From an uncultured Pelagibacteraceae bacterium (GTDB taxonomy: Bacteria > Pseudomonadota > Alphaproteobacteria > Pelagibacterales > Pelagibacteraceae): a stretch of DNA of 64,000 bases. Made by a program: the position numbers and the translations under genes. Of the stretch, positions 8,695 to 18,116 are shown in pieces. Position 1 is the first letter of the stretch. Each line of letters opens with the position of its first letter. The DNA lies in NCBI GenBank assembly GCA_902547535.1, contig CACCOB010000002.1, forward strand, positions 290,851 through 354,850, read 5' to 3'. Below the pieces are notes generated by a model. That model was not told where the DNA came from, searched no databases, and saw only the letters and a program-made list of their open reading frames with translations.

Positions 8695-9744
8695 AACTTT
8701 ACTAGCACATTCTCTGGTATTGCTATCACCATCTAAATCTTTTGTTCTATTATTTTTTTCTAATAAAGTCTTTTCGATTGATTTTACTATTCTTGATGCA
8801 GCCTCTTTTTCTCCCAAGTAATCTAACATCATGGCACCAGACCATATTTGTCCCACGGGATTAGCAATACCTTTTCCTGCTATATCTGGGGCTGAACCAT
8901 GTACAGGTTCAAATAATGATGGATATTTATTTGTAGGGTTAATATTTCCAGACGGTGCAATGCCTATAGTTCCAGTACATGCTGGACCTAGATCTGATAA
9001 AATATCACCAAATAAGTTTGATGCCACGACAACATCAAACCATTCAGGAGTTAAAACAAATCTTGCAGTTAATATATCAATATGAAATTGATCAGTTTCA
9101 ATTTTAGGATAGCTTTTCTTGTTTTCATTAAATCTTTCATCCCAGTAAGGCATAGTAATTGATATACCATTAGATTTAGTAGCATTAGTTAATTTTTTTC
9201 TTTTACGTTTTTTTGCTAATTCAAATGCAAACTTTTGTACTCTGTCTATCCCATGTTTTGACATAATAGTTTCTTGAATTACAATTTCTCTTTCAGTGTT
9301 TTGATACATCTTTCCACCAACTGAAGAATACTCTCCCTCTGTATTTTCTCGAACTATCATCATATCAATATCGCCGGGTTTCTTGTTAGCTAGTGGGGCA
9401 TTTACACCTTCAAATAATTTTACTGGTCTTAGATTTATAAATTGATCAAATTCTCTTCTAAACTGAAGTAGTGATCCCCATAAAGTAACATGATCTGGGT
9501 ATCGATCTGGCATTCCAACAGCGCCAAAAAATATAGCATCATGACTACCAATTTTATCCTTCCAATCATCAGGTAACATTTTTCCGTGTTTTTCATAATA
9601 ATCACACGATGAAAAATCAAATTCATCAATTTGTAATTTGAATTGATGTTGATTGGCAACTTCTTTTAAAATTTTTTGAGCTTCTGGAACTACTTCTTTT
9701 CCAATTCCATCTCCTGCAATGGATGCAATTTTATACTCTTTCAT
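8680..9744 (-). CDS. Tartrate / D-malate dehydrogenase-like (isopropylmalate dehydrogenase family)
   Basis: The 354-residue protein belongs to the NAD-dependent beta-decarboxylating dehydrogenase family. It shows IAGDGIGKEV at the N-terminus, the arginine-rich substrate site around QFRREFDQFINLRPVK, VRENTEGEYSSVGG, the Lys in NATKSNGI, and the metal-binding Asp residues in NLFGDILSDLGP, then the NAD loop EPVHGSAPDIAGKGIANP. The segment GAVGMPDRYPDHVTLW is characteristic of tartrate dehydrogenase/D-malate dehydrogenase rather than LeuB. It oxidises and decarboxylates a 2-hydroxy acid in the cytoplasm. It lies 2 bases downstream of guaC and converges with the AEC carrier, a candidate partner for the same acid. 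Confidence 0.85.
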   Translation of the reverse strand: MKEYKIASIAGDGIGKEVVPEAQKILKEVANQHQFKLQIDEFDFSSCDYYEKHGKMLPDDWKDKIGSHDAIFFGAVGMPDRYPDHVTLWGSLLQFRREFDQFINLRPVKLFEGVNAPLANKKPGDIDMMIVRENTEGEYSSVGGKMYQNTEREIVIQETIMSKHGIDRVQKFAFELAKKRKRKKLTNATKSNGISITMPYWDERFNENKKSYPKIETDQFHIDILTARFVLTPEWFDVVVASNLFGDILSDLGPACTGTIGIAPSGNINPTNKYPSLFEPVHGSAPDIAGKGIANPVGQIWSGAMMLDYLGEKEAASRIVKSIEKTLLEKNNRTKDLDGDSNTRECASKVLSNL

Positions 9745-9746
9745 TT

Positions 9747-10781
9747 TTATTTTGTGAAAGTATCGTTAAATTGTTTTGCAACTCTTACAAAAGTAGTACA
9801 TTTACTTAATTGTTTTAATGAAGGAGCACCCACATATGTGCAACTACTTCTAACGCCACCTAGAATATCTTGAATTGTATCTTTTATTTTTCCTCTATAT
9901 TTAATTCTCACAGTTCTTCCTTCACTACTTCTGTAATTTGATAATCCTCCATAATGCTTTTTATTTGCTGTTTCAGAGCTTGAACCATAAAATTCAATAT
10001 ATTTTGAGCCGTTTGATTTAACTATTTTCCCTTTGCCTTCGTTGTGACCTGCAAACATTCCGCCTAACATCACAAAATCCGCTCCACCCCCAAAACCTTT
10101 TGCAACATCTCCAGGACATGTACATCCACCGTCTGCAATTATATGAGCTCCTAAACCATGTGCTGCATCAGCACATTCAATTACAGCACTTAATTGAGGG
10201 TAGCCAACTCCTGTTTGAATTCTTGTTGTACAAACACTTCCTGGACCAATCCCAACTTTTACAATATCTGCACCAGATAAAATAAGTTCTTGCGTCATAT
10301 CTGCAGTAACTACATTTCCAGCTATAATAGTTTTTGTTGGATATTTATCTCTTACAGATTTAAGAAATTTACTGAAGTATTCAGAATAACCATTAGCAAC
10401 ATCAATACAAATGAACTTTATAAATCCAAATTCTCTTAAAACTTTGTTTAAATTTTCAAAATCTTCTTTTTTAGTACCAATGCTAATAGCTATATTTTTA
10501 TAAATAGATTTAATTTTTTTAAATTGTTTTATTTTTTTTACATCATGTTGTTTAGTTAAACATGTAATCATGCCATATTCAGATAATTTCTCAGCTATTC
10601 CAAGCTCTCCGACCCCATCCATATTTGCAGCCATTATAGGAATACCCGACCACTCATTTTTACTATATTTAAATCTGTATGTTCTTAAAAGATTTACATC
10701 CTTTCGACTTTGTAGCGTACTTCTTTTAGGTCTAAAAAGGACGTCTGAATAATCTAGTTTTAATTCTTCTTCAATTCTCAC
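9747..10781 (-). CDS. guaC: GMP reductase
   Basis: This enzyme reductively deaminates GMP to IMP with NADPH in purine salvage. The TIM-barrel sequence follows GuaC closely: the opening [20 protein letters not shown], the phosphate and active-site loop [11 protein letters not shown] with the catalytic Cys, [20 protein letters not shown], and [12 protein letters not shown] near the end. It lacks the CBS pair of IMP dehydrogenase. The family normally begins at the residue before RIEE, which is a GTG at 10781 (344 residues, close to E. coli GuaC). An ATG eight codons further upstream at 10805 is the alternative start. It is transcribed away from the hydrolase gene at 10887. Confidence 0.92.
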   Translation of the reverse strand: MRIEEELKLDYSDVLFRPKRSTLQSRKDVNLLRTYRFKYSKNEWSGIPIMAANMDGVGELGIAEKLSEYGMITCLTKQHDVKKIKQFKKIKSIYKNIAISIGTKKEDFENLNKVLREFGFIKFICIDVANGYSEYFSKFLKSVRDKYPTKTIIAGNVVTADMTQELILSGADIVKVGIGPGSVCTTRIQTGVGYPQLSAVIECADAAHGLGAHIIADGGCTCPGDVAKGFGGGADFVMLGGMFAGHNEGKGKIVKSNGSKYIEFYGSSSETANKKHYGGLSNYRSSEGRTVRIKYRGKIKDTIQDILGGVRSSCTYVGAPSLKQLSKCTTFVRVAKQFNDTFTK

Positions 10782-10886
10782 AAATCCGAATTTATACAGG
10801 TGCACAAAGTAAATTCAAATTAAATATTATTAATATTGATACTAAGCTTTCATTAGTTATACTTTCAAAAATTCATATTATTAAGC

Positions 10887-11765
10887 ATGTTTAAAGGTTT
10901 TAAGTCAAAATACGTTAAAGTTAGAAAAGGTAAAATTTTCTGTAGAGTAGGAGGTAAGGGTCCGCCGTTACTTTTGCTTCATGGATATCCACAAACACAT
11001 TTAATGTGGCATAAGACTACTTTAGAATTATCAAAAAATTTTACTGTTATTGCTGCAGACATAAGGGGATATGGTAATAGTTTAGCTCCACCCTCAGATA
11101 AAAATCATTTTAATTATTCCAAAAGAGAAATGGCAAGTGACATGAAACAAACAATGGTAAAATTAGGCTATTCTAAATTCTTTGTGGCTGGACATGATAG
11201 AGGAGGAAGAGTGGCTCACAGATTAGCAAGGGACCATAGAAAAAATATATTAGCTTTGAGTGTTTTAGATATTTGCCCCACATTAGATATGTATGAATTA
11301 ACAACTAAAGACTTTGCTAAAGCATACTTTCATTGGTTTTTTTTAATTCAACCTAAATGGCTACCTGAAAGAATGATTATGAGTGATCCAAGAAAATGGA
11401 TGAAAAACTGCCTAGATAAATGGTCTGGAAATCATAACTTTGGAAAAGTTGAAGAAAGTTATTTAAAATGTTTTAAACAACCAAAAAGAATTCATGGATC
11501 ATGTGAAGATTATAGAGCTTCTGCAACAATTGACTTGGATCATGATAAAAAAGACAGAAAGAAAAAACTAAATATTCCTATTCAAGTATTGTGGGGAAAA
11601 AAGGGTGTAATTGGTAGACAGTTCAAACCAGTAAAAATTTGGCAGAAATATACAACTAAAAAAATTGAAGGACATGCAATAAATTCAGGTCATTTCATTC
11701 CAGAACAAAACCCAAAAGCAACTGTAAAATATTTAACCAATTTTTTTTTAGATAAAATTAGCTAA
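10887..11765 (+). CDS. Alpha/beta hydrolase, fluoroacetate/haloacetate dehalogenase-like
   Basis: The 292-residue alpha/beta hydrolase has every signature residue of fluoroacetate dehalogenase: nucleophile Asp104 in GHDRGGR with carboxylate-binding Arg105 and Arg108, Asp128 in VLDICPT, the halide-site His149-Trp150 in FHWFFL and Tyr209 in EDYRA, and catalytic His269 in SGHFIPEQNP. The oxyanion motif LHGYPQTH is at about residues 31-38. In this family the enzyme hydrolyses the carbon-halogen bond of haloacetates to give glycolate. The residue match is strong evidence for the family, but some relatives are epoxide hydrolases or lack fluoride activity. It stands alone, divergent from guaC. Confidence 0.85.
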   Translation: MFKGFKSKYVKVRKGKIFCRVGGKGPPLLLLHGYPQTHLMWHKTTLELSKNFTVIAADIRGYGNSLAPPSDKNHFNYSKREMASDMKQTMVKLGYSKFFVAGHDRGGRVAHRLARDHRKNILALSVLDICPTLDMYELTTKDFAKAYFHWFFLIQPKWLPERMIMSDPRKWMKNCLDKWSGNHNFGKVEESYLKCFKQPKRIHGSCEDYRASATIDLDHDKKDRKKKLNIPIQVLWGKKGVIGRQFKPVKIWQKYTTKKIEGHAINSGHFIPEQNPKATVKYLTNFFLDKIS

Positions 11766-11840
11766 TTTATGTGTTTTGATGTGATCAATGATCGCGCATA
11801 TCATTCTTGATTATAAATAATTCGCCCTTAAATATGATTT

Positions 11841-13253
11841 ATGACCTCTTTACTAAAAAATTCAGAATTATCTCTAGAAAAAGCTGATAAAATTGTTTCA
11901 GAGACTTTAAATAGTTGTGATGATGGTGAACTTTACGTCGAAGATACAAAATCTGAAACTATCGTTTTAGATGATAATAAAATCAAAAGTTCAAACTATA
12001 CCTCTGATTTAGGCTATGGTTTTAGAGCGGTCACAGGCGATACCGTGGCTTACTCACATTCAAATGAAATCTCAGAAAAATCGTTAAAAAATTCAAGTGA
12101 TAATCTTAAATCAACCTTAAAAAACAATAGTGGCACTTACAACTCAGAAATAAAAAAAACTAATCAAAAACTTTATAAAGACATTGATCCGATTGAAAGC
12201 AAATCAATGAAATCAAAAATAGAGTTACTTAATAATATGAATGAGTATGCCAGATCTAAAGATATTAGTGTAAAGCAAGTTACAGCTAGTCTTTTAGCTG
12301 AGAAGAAAAATATTGAAATTATTAGATCCGGTGGAGAGCTATTATCAGATAATCGACCATTGGTAAGAATTAACATGTCAGTGATGGTTGAAAAAAATGG
12401 AAGAAAAGAAACTGGTGTTTATGGAATTGGTGGAAGACAAGATTATGATGAATATTTAAGGAACGATAACTGGAAAAAAGTTTGTGATGAAGCTTTTAGG
12501 ATTGCAAATACAAACATAGAAAGCAAACACTCACCAGCTGGAGAGATGAAAGTTGTACTCGGACCAGGCTGGCCTGCTATTTTAATTCATGAAGCTGTTG
12601 GTCATGGTTTAGAGGGTGACTTTAATAGAAAAAAAACTTCTGCGTTTTATGATTTAGTAGGAAAAAAAGTTGCAAGCAAAGGAGTTACAATAATAGATGA
12701 TGGTACAATAGATAATAGAAGAGGTAGTTTAAATATTGATGATGAAGGAACTCCAACCGAAAGAACTGTTTTAATAGAGGACGGAATTCTAAAAAATTTT
12801 ATGCAAGATAGATTAAACGCTAGATTAATGAATACAAAATCCACAGGAAATGGAAGAAGAGAAAGTTATAAACATGTCGTAATGCCAAGGATGAGAAATA
12901 CAATCATGTTAGGTGGCACAAACACTCAAGAGGAAATGATTAAATCAGTCGATAAGGGTATATTTGCGGTAAGTTTTGGTGGCGGTCAAGTGGATATAAC
13001 ATCAGGAAAATTTGTTTTCAATTGTACAGAGGCATATGAAATAATTAATGGCAAAGTAGGAGCTCCGATTAAAGGCGCAACTTTAATAGGTGACGGACCA
13101 TCATCATTAAAAGAAATTTTAATGGTTGGAAATGATATGATGTTAGATCCTGGAATTGGTACCTGTGGAAAAGCAGGACAAGGCGTTCCAGTTGGTGTTG
13201 GACAACCATCTTTGTTGATAAACAATATGACAGTTGGTGGAACTCAATTGTAA
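11841..13253 (+). CDS. tldD: Metalloprotease TldD
   Basis: This 470-residue protein is the zinc-bearing subunit of the TldD/TldE peptidase, which trims unfolded peptides and matures some modified peptides. The HExxxH zinc motif is in ILIHEAVGHGLEGDF (His250, Glu251, His254). The distal cysteine and glycine-rich region near the C-terminus, GIGTCGKAGQGVPVGVGQP, is typical of TldD. Its partner begins 5 bases downstream, so the pair is an operon. A 75-base leader upstream contains an AATGAT/ATCATT inverted repeat that may be regulatory. Confidence 0.93.
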   Translation: MTSLLKNSELSLEKADKIVSETLNSCDDGELYVEDTKSETIVLDDNKIKSSNYTSDLGYGFRAVTGDTVAYSHSNEISEKSLKNSSDNLKSTLKNNSGTYNSEIKKTNQKLYKDIDPIESKSMKSKIELLNNMNEYARSKDISVKQVTASLLAEKKNIEIIRSGGELLSDNRPLVRINMSVMVEKNGRKETGVYGIGGRQDYDEYLRNDNWKKVCDEAFRIANTNIESKHSPAGEMKVVLGPGWPAILIHEAVGHGLEGDFNRKKTSAFYDLVGKKVASKGVTIIDDGTIDNRRGSLNIDDEGTPTERTVLIEDGILKNFMQDRLNARLMNTKSTGNGRRESYKHVVMPRMRNTIMLGGTNTQEEMIKSVDKGIFAVSFGGGQVDITSGKFVFNCTEAYEIINGKVGAPIKGATLIGDGPSSLKEILMVGNDMMLDPGIGTCGKAGQGVPVGVGQPSLLINNMTVGGTQL

Positions 13254-13258
13254 TCTCA

Positions 13259-14578
13259 ATGATTAAAGATCAAGATTATCTAAAAAAAATTGCTGATATT
13301 TGTCTTAGCAGATCAAAAAAACTTGGCTCAACTGACGCAAGTATTTTGGTACAGAGCTCTGTATCTGAAAATATTAATGTGAGGAATAAAAAATTAGATG
13401 GTTCTGAAAGATCAGAAAATCTTGGAGTTGTCCTTACTACATATTTAGGAAAAAAAAAGTCCTCAATTGCATCATCAAACCTTAAAGAGAGTAACTTAAA
13501 TGAATTAGTTGATAGATGTATTGAAACAATGAAGATAACGCCCGAAGATGAATATAATTCACTGCCAGATAAAGATCTTCATTTTAGTGGTTTGAAAGAT
13601 TTAGATTTATACGATGAAACTCATTTGAGTAATGAAGATAAAATTAATTATATAAAAGAGGCAGAAGATGAGGCTTTTTCAAATAATAAAATTGTAAATA
13701 CCAATGGTTCAGGATTTGGGGAAAATAAATCAAATTTTTTATTAGCTAATTCAAATGGATTTGCTGATGGATATAAAACTTCTCAATTTACAGCTTATTG
13801 TGAAGTTGTTTCTAAAAGCAATGGAAGTATGGAAAGAGATTATGAATACACAAGTAAAAGATTTTATAATGACATTTTAAAACCAAAAGACCTTGGATCT
13901 ATCGCAGCGGATCATGCTGTAAAAAAATTAAATCCAAAAAAGATTAAAAGTGAAAAAATTAGCCTTATATTTGACAAAAGAATATCAAAAAACTTTCTTT
14001 CAATTTTTGCTAGCGCCATTTCATCAAATGCTATTGCAAAAGGTACTACTTTTTTAAAGGATAAATTAAACCAAAAAGTATTCAACACTGAAATAAATAT
14101 TAATGATCGTGGTGATATCAAAAAAGCTAATGGATCACGTTATTTTGACAGTGAAGGTATAGGTATAATTAATTTAGATTTAATTAAAAATGGAATACTT
14201 CAAGATTATTTGATTGACACTTACAATGGAAAAAAAATAAACAGAAAGTCTAATGGTAGAGCAAGCGGTACAACAAATCTGTATTTTGAAAACGGATCTA
14301 AAACTTTTAGTGAGTTGATAAAATCAGAAAAAAAACTTCTTTACATAAAAGAAACTATCGGTCACGGCACAAATATTATTAATGGAGATTATTCCGTAGG
14401 TGCAAGTGGTATAATGATTGAAAATGGTGAATTTTTATATCCGGTAAGCGAAATAACAATCGCTGGAAATTTAAATAATATTTTTCAAAATATAACTCTA
14501 GCTGACGATCTAGAATTTAATTATTCTACCAATTCACCAACAATGCATGTTCAAGGTATGATTGTTGGGGGAAAATAA
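13259..14578 (+). CDS. pmbA: TldE/PmbA subunit of TldD/TldE peptidase
   Basis: The 439-residue protein is homologous to TldD but lacks the HExxxH zinc motif, as expected for PmbA/TldE, the catalytically inactive partner in the heterodimer. Conserved features include the N-terminal region around ERSENLGVVLTTYLG, the central FDSEGIG segment, and the C-terminal DYSVGASGIMIENGE and TMHVQGMIVGGK. It follows tldD immediately and sits 6 bases before a TPR gene. The pairing with tldD makes the assignment secure. Confidence 0.92.
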   Translation: MIKDQDYLKKIADICLSRSKKLGSTDASILVQSSVSENINVRNKKLDGSERSENLGVVLTTYLGKKKSSIASSNLKESNLNELVDRCIETMKITPEDEYNSLPDKDLHFSGLKDLDLYDETHLSNEDKINYIKEAEDEAFSNNKIVNTNGSGFGENKSNFLLANSNGFADGYKTSQFTAYCEVVSKSNGSMERDYEYTSKRFYNDILKPKDLGSIAADHAVKKLNPKKIKSEKISLIFDKRISKNFLSIFASAISSNAIAKGTTFLKDKLNQKVFNTEININDRGDIKKANGSRYFDSEGIGIINLDLIKNGILQDYLIDTYNGKKINRKSNGRASGTTNLYFENGSKTFSELIKSEKKLLYIKETIGHGTNIINGDYSVGASGIMIENGEFLYPVSEITIAGNLNNIFQNITLADDLEFNYSTNSPTMHVQGMIVGGK

Positions 14579-14584
14579 GAATTA

Positions 14585-15130
14585 ATGAAAATTATTTTAA
14601 AAAGCTTAATAGTCTTAACTTTATTTTTTAATCCGGTCTATTCAGCAGATAATAATCAATTAGATAAACTTTTTGAAAAACTTTTAGAAGATGGCGAAAT
14701 CTCAGCAAGGGAAACTGAAATGAAAATTTGGGGTATTTGGACAACTCATCCAAAAGATCAAAACTTAACCAGTTTATTATCTAGAGGAACATCATTTATG
14801 AACAGTCAAGAATACCAAAAAGCTGAAGATATATTTACAACTGTTATCGAACTGGATCCAAAATGGGCTGAAGCCTGGAATAAACGAGCTACAGTTCTTT
14901 ATTTGATGGGTAAGTATCAAGCGTCACAAGACGATATTGATGAAGTTTTAAAATTAGAAAAAAGACATTTTGGAGCTTTGTCAGGTCAAGGCTTAGTGCA
15001 AATGAAATTAAAAAACTATGAAAAAGCTTTAAGCAGCTATGAAAGAGTAAAAAAAATTTATCCATCCATGAGGTCTCCAAAAATAATGATACCTCAAATA
15101 AAGGAACTAATTAAAGATCAATCTGTTTAA
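14585..15130 (+). CDS. Periplasmic TPR-repeat protein
   Basis: The 181-residue protein starts with a signal peptide of about 20 residues ending VYSA. It then contains about two to three tetratricopeptide units, seen as the repeated Trp/Ala/Gly pattern around AEAWNKRATVLYLMGKYQAS and FGALSGQGLVQMKLKNYEKA. TPR units mediate protein-protein binding; no catalytic site is visible. It follows pmbA by 6 bases and precedes a phosphatase-like gene by 1 base, so all are probably co-transcribed. Specific function is unknown. Confidence 0.8.
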   Translation: MKIILKSLIVLTLFFNPVYSADNNQLDKLFEKLLEDGEISARETEMKIWGIWTTHPKDQNLTSLLSRGTSFMNSQEYQKAEDIFTTVIELDPKWAEAWNKRATVLYLMGKYQASQDDIDEVLKLEKRHFGALSGQGLVQMKLKNYEKALSSYERVKKIYPSMRSPKIMIPQIKELIKDQSV

Positions 15131-15131
15131 G

Positions 15132-15680
15132 ATGAAAAAATTAATTTTAATTTTTTCTGTTTTATTGCTTCAATTAAATTATTCATTTGCCAATGACAAA
15201 GTTATTAAATCTTTAAAAGAGGGAGGCAAACTTATATTTATAAGACATGCACTTGCCCCAGGTAATGGTGATCCAGAAAATTTTGAATTGCAAAACTGTT
15301 CAACTCAAAGAAATTTAAATGAAATAGGAATTCAACAATCAAAAAAAATTGGATTAATTTTTAAAAAAAATGAGATTAAAATTGATAATATTTATTCTAG
15401 TGAGTGGTGCAGATGTAAAGATACTGCAAAATATGCTTTTGATGAATTTGAGACATTTGACGCTCTAAATTCATTCTACGATATAAGATTTGCAGCTAAT
15501 GAGGATAAACAGATAAAAGATTTTTTTAAATTTATAGACAGCATAGATAGTAAAAATAATATTATATTTGTTACGCACTACGTAGTTATTGGAGCAATTT
15601 TAAATATTGGAACATCTTCTGGTGAAATAGTTGTGACAGATAAAAACTTGAATATTATTGGATCAATCGATACTTTATAA
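15132..15680 (+). CDS. Secreted histidine phosphatase superfamily protein
   Basis: The 182-residue protein has a signal peptide (about residues 1-20, ending SFA). It then carries the phosphoglycerate-mutase-like catalytic signature: Arg-His in IFIRHALAPG, the second phosphate-pocket arginine region SSEWCRCKDTA, and the second histidine in FVTHYVVIGA. The fold hydrolyses phosphate esters through a phosphohistidine. The protein is short, as in SixA-like and other small members, and is predicted to be periplasmic. It is 1 base downstream of the TPR gene. The substrate is unknown. Confidence 0.8.
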   Translation: MKKLILIFSVLLLQLNYSFANDKVIKSLKEGGKLIFIRHALAPGNGDPENFELQNCSTQRNLNEIGIQQSKKIGLIFKKNEIKIDNIYSSEWCRCKDTAKYAFDEFETFDALNSFYDIRFAANEDKQIKDFFKFIDSIDSKNNIIFVTHYVVIGAILNIGTSSGEIVVTDKNLNIIGSIDTL

Positions 15681-15692
15681 TATATAGAAATT

Positions 15693-15884
15693 ATGAAAAC
15701 GATCTTTGTTATAGGTTCGAAAAAACATACACTTAAGTACACAAGAAAGATGCCTGAGGGAGAAGTAAAAAAAATGAAATCATTTGTGACAAATAAAGGT
15801 CAAAAATTAGAGAAAACGTCTAAATTCAAAATTCTTAAAATTTCCGAAGAAAAATCAGCAAGAACTTTTAAAATTAATTTATAA
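15693..15884 (+). CDS. Small lysine-rich hypothetical protein (63 aa)
   Basis: A 63-residue frame lies 12 bases after the phosphatase-like gene and 23 bases before an aminotransferase gene, in the same direction. It is highly basic (about a quarter Lys), with no signal peptide, cysteine or membrane segment. It fills an otherwise empty gap and has a normal codon bias for the window, which favours a real gene, but no family is recognised and it could be spurious. Lys-rich small proteins sometimes bind nucleic acid; this is only a possibility. Confidence 0.45.
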   Translation: MKTIFVIGSKKHTLKYTRKMPEGEVKKMKSFVTNKGQKLEKTSKFKILKISEEKSARTFKINL

Positions 15885-15907
15885 ATTTTTTTAAAATCAA
15901 ATTAAAA

Positions 15908-17056
15908 ATGAAAAATTCAAAAAGAAGCAATGTTGATCCGTTTATTGTAATGGATGTAATGGAGTCTGCTAGAATAGCTGAAAAAAATGGCAAACATATT
16001 ATACATATGGAAGTAGGGCAGCCAGGTACCCCAGCTCCAAAATTAGCAAAAAAATTTATCACAAAAGAAATATTTAATAATAACTTAGGCTATACAGTTA
16101 CTCTTGGACTTCCTGCTTTGAGAGAACGTATTTCTAAGTTATACGGAGATTGGTACAACATTGATTTAAATCCAAATAGAGTTGTAATAACCGTAGGTTC
16201 ATCTGGAGCTTTTATTTTATCTTTTACATCTTTGTTTAATATTGGTGATAGAGTGGGTATAGCAGCACCTGGCTATCCTAGCTACCGACAAATTTTAAAA
16301 TCTCAAGATTTAATTCCAGTAGATATTCAAACTGAAATACAAAATAAATTTCAGCCAATACCTGAAGATATAAAAAAAAATAATTTAAATGGTATTCTTG
16401 TTGCATCTCCTGCAAATCCTACTGGATCGATGGTTGATAAGGAGACTCTAAAAAATTTAATAAACACTGCACACGAAAATAATGTTAGCTTTATAAGTGA
16501 TGAAATATACCACGGTATTCAATATGAAAATAATCCCACAACAGCTTTAGAAATAACAGACAAATGTTATGTTATAAATTCTTTTTCTAAATATTTTTCA
16601 ATGACAGGTTGGCGAATAGGTTGGATGATTGTTCCAGAAGATCATGTAAGACAAGTAGAAAGATTATCACAAAATTTATTTATATGTCCACCACATGTAA
16701 GCCAATTAACAGCGTTATCAGCAATGGACGCTAACATTGAATTAAATGAAAATGTAAATGTTTATAAAAAAAATAGAGAAATACTTTTAGAAGAATTACC
16801 TAAAGCTGGATTAGGAAAATTTTCTCCCCCTGATGGTGCATTTTATATTTATGTTGATATTTCTAAATACTCCAATGATAGCCTCAATTTCTGTAAGGAA
16901 GTTTTAAATAAAGCTGGAGTTGCCATAACTCCTGGATTAGATTTTGATCAAAAAAGAGGTAATTCCACGATAAGATTTTCTTACGCTAGAAGCACCGATG
17001 ATATTGTTGAGGGCATGAAAAGAATTAACTTATTCATGAATGAAAATTACTTATAA
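15908..17056 (+). CDS. PLP-dependent aminotransferase, class I/II
   Basis: The 382-residue enzyme has the fold-type I aminotransferase landmarks: substrate loop MEVGQPGTPAP, the glycine/serine PLP phosphate contact in VTVGSSGAF, the aromatic stacking region PGYPSYRQI, NPTGS with the PLP Asn, SDEIYHGI with the pyridine-binding Asp, and the Schiff-base Lys in SFSKYFSMTGWRIGW. The C-terminal Arg in STIRFSYA binds the substrate carboxylate. It would move amino groups between an amino acid and a 2-oxoacid; sequence alone does not separate aspartate, alanine or aromatic substrates. A SOUL-family gene follows 5 bases later. Confidence 0.9.
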   Translation: MKNSKRSNVDPFIVMDVMESARIAEKNGKHIIHMEVGQPGTPAPKLAKKFITKEIFNNNLGYTVTLGLPALRERISKLYGDWYNIDLNPNRVVITVGSSGAFILSFTSLFNIGDRVGIAAPGYPSYRQILKSQDLIPVDIQTEIQNKFQPIPEDIKKNNLNGILVASPANPTGSMVDKETLKNLINTAHENNVSFISDEIYHGIQYENNPTTALEITDKCYVINSFSKYFSMTGWRIGWMIVPEDHVRQVERLSQNLFICPPHVSQLTALSAMDANIELNENVNVYKKNREILLEELPKAGLGKFSPPDGAFYIYVDISKYSNDSLNFCKEVLNKAGVAITPGLDFDQKRGNSTIRFSYARSTDDIVEGMKRINLFMNENYL

Positions 17057-17061
17057 GTAAT

Positions 17062-17628
17062 ATGAGAAAAATTATTATATTTTTTTTAATTTGTTTATCT
17101 TTTAATTTCCAATATTCTTCATCAATGGCATATGAAGAAGCTCCATATAATGTAGTTCATTCAACTGATACTTATGAGATAAGACACTATAAAGATAGGT
17201 TGGTGGTAGAAGTTGTTAATAAAAATGACGATAATAGTTTTAGAAAACTCTTTAGATACATTTCAGGACAAAACAATAAATCTGAGGAAATTAAAATGAC
17301 AGTTCCAGTAACTCAAGGTGAAAAAGATGAAGGTTATTATATGCAATTCTATTTACCATCTAAATTTACTAAAGATAATGCTCCTCTTCCAAATAACCCA
17401 GATATAAAAATTTCAACAATTAAAGAAGGTCATTTTGCAGTTATTCAGTATTCTGGTAGAGCATCTGACAAAAATTTTTTTAAACACAGAGATATTCTTA
17501 ATCAAAAGCTTATTGAAGATAATATAAATATTAACGGACCTGCAATAAGAGCGACATATAATGGTCCCTTTACATTACCTATGATGAGAAGAAATGAAGT
17601 AATGTTTAAAGTCTCTTGGAATAAATAA
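17062..17628 (+). CDS. SOUL-family heme-binding protein
   Basis: The 188-residue protein has an N-terminal signal-like hydrophobic segment (about residues 1-24) and then a SOUL/HBP domain. This begins with EEAPYNVVHSTDTYEIRHY and includes KMTVPVTQGE, the typical SOUL strand, and FAVIQYSGRAS. SOUL domains bind heme or other tetrapyrroles in some organisms; the bacterial role is poorly defined. The protein is probably periplasmic. It lies directly after the aminotransferase gene; a 76-base gap separates it from the cupin gene. Confidence 0.85.
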   Translation: MRKIIIFFLICLSFNFQYSSSMAYEEAPYNVVHSTDTYEIRHYKDRLVVEVVNKNDDNSFRKLFRYISGQNNKSEEIKMTVPVTQGEKDEGYYMQFYLPSKFTKDNAPLPNNPDIKISTIKEGHFAVIQYSGRASDKNFFKHRDILNQKLIEDNININGPAIRATYNGPFTLPMMRRNEVMFKVSWNK

Positions 17629-17704
17629 TTTCTAAAAACCTTTTTGTCATATCGTATAAAAACAATATTTATGTTTTATCGTCTCTTAATCAGAAAGGTA
17701 ATGT

Positions 17705-18106
17705 ATGAAAAAAATAATAATCACTCTATTTGCAATATTTGTTATAAATAATTCAGTTTTAGCTGATGGACATGTAAAGAGAATTATATCTACAAGTCAA
17801 ACTGGAATGGGTAACGATATAGTATATCCTTCAGGCAAAGCAAAGATAACTGCTTTTGAGTTTAATGTTCCCGTTGGAGGTCCAGTTGTTCCTCATACCC
17901 ACTCTTTTCCGGTATTAATAATGATTCAGCAAGGAGAGATTGAGCTTACCCAAGGCGGTAAAAGTTATATCTATAAAGCTGGAGATGCATTCGTAGAGGA
18001 TGTAGGTGTAGTCCATGAATCAAAAAATATTGGAGATGTTCCTGTTAAAGCGATTGTTGTTGCGATGGGAGTTGAAGGTCAAAAAATTATGACACCAGTA
18101 AAATAG
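17705..18106 (+). CDS. Secreted cupin-domain protein
   Basis: The 133-residue protein has a signal peptide of about 20 residues ending VLA, followed by one cupin barrel. The metal-binding motif is visible as PHTHSFPVLIMIQQGEIEL (two His and a Glu in motif 1) and GVVHES in motif 2. Small single-domain cupins bind Fe, Mn or Ni and may be enzymes or sensors; the role here is unknown. The start is preceded by AGAAAGGTA, a usable ribosome binding site. A hairpin follows the stop by 10 bases. Confidence 0.82.
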   Translation: MKKIIITLFAIFVINNSVLADGHVKRIISTSQTGMGNDIVYPSGKAKITAFEFNVPVGGPVVPHTHSFPVLIMIQQGEIELTQGGKSYIYKAGDAFVEDVGVVHESKNIGDVPVKAIVVAMGVEGQKIMTPVK

Positions 18107-18116
18107 GAAGGAAAAA

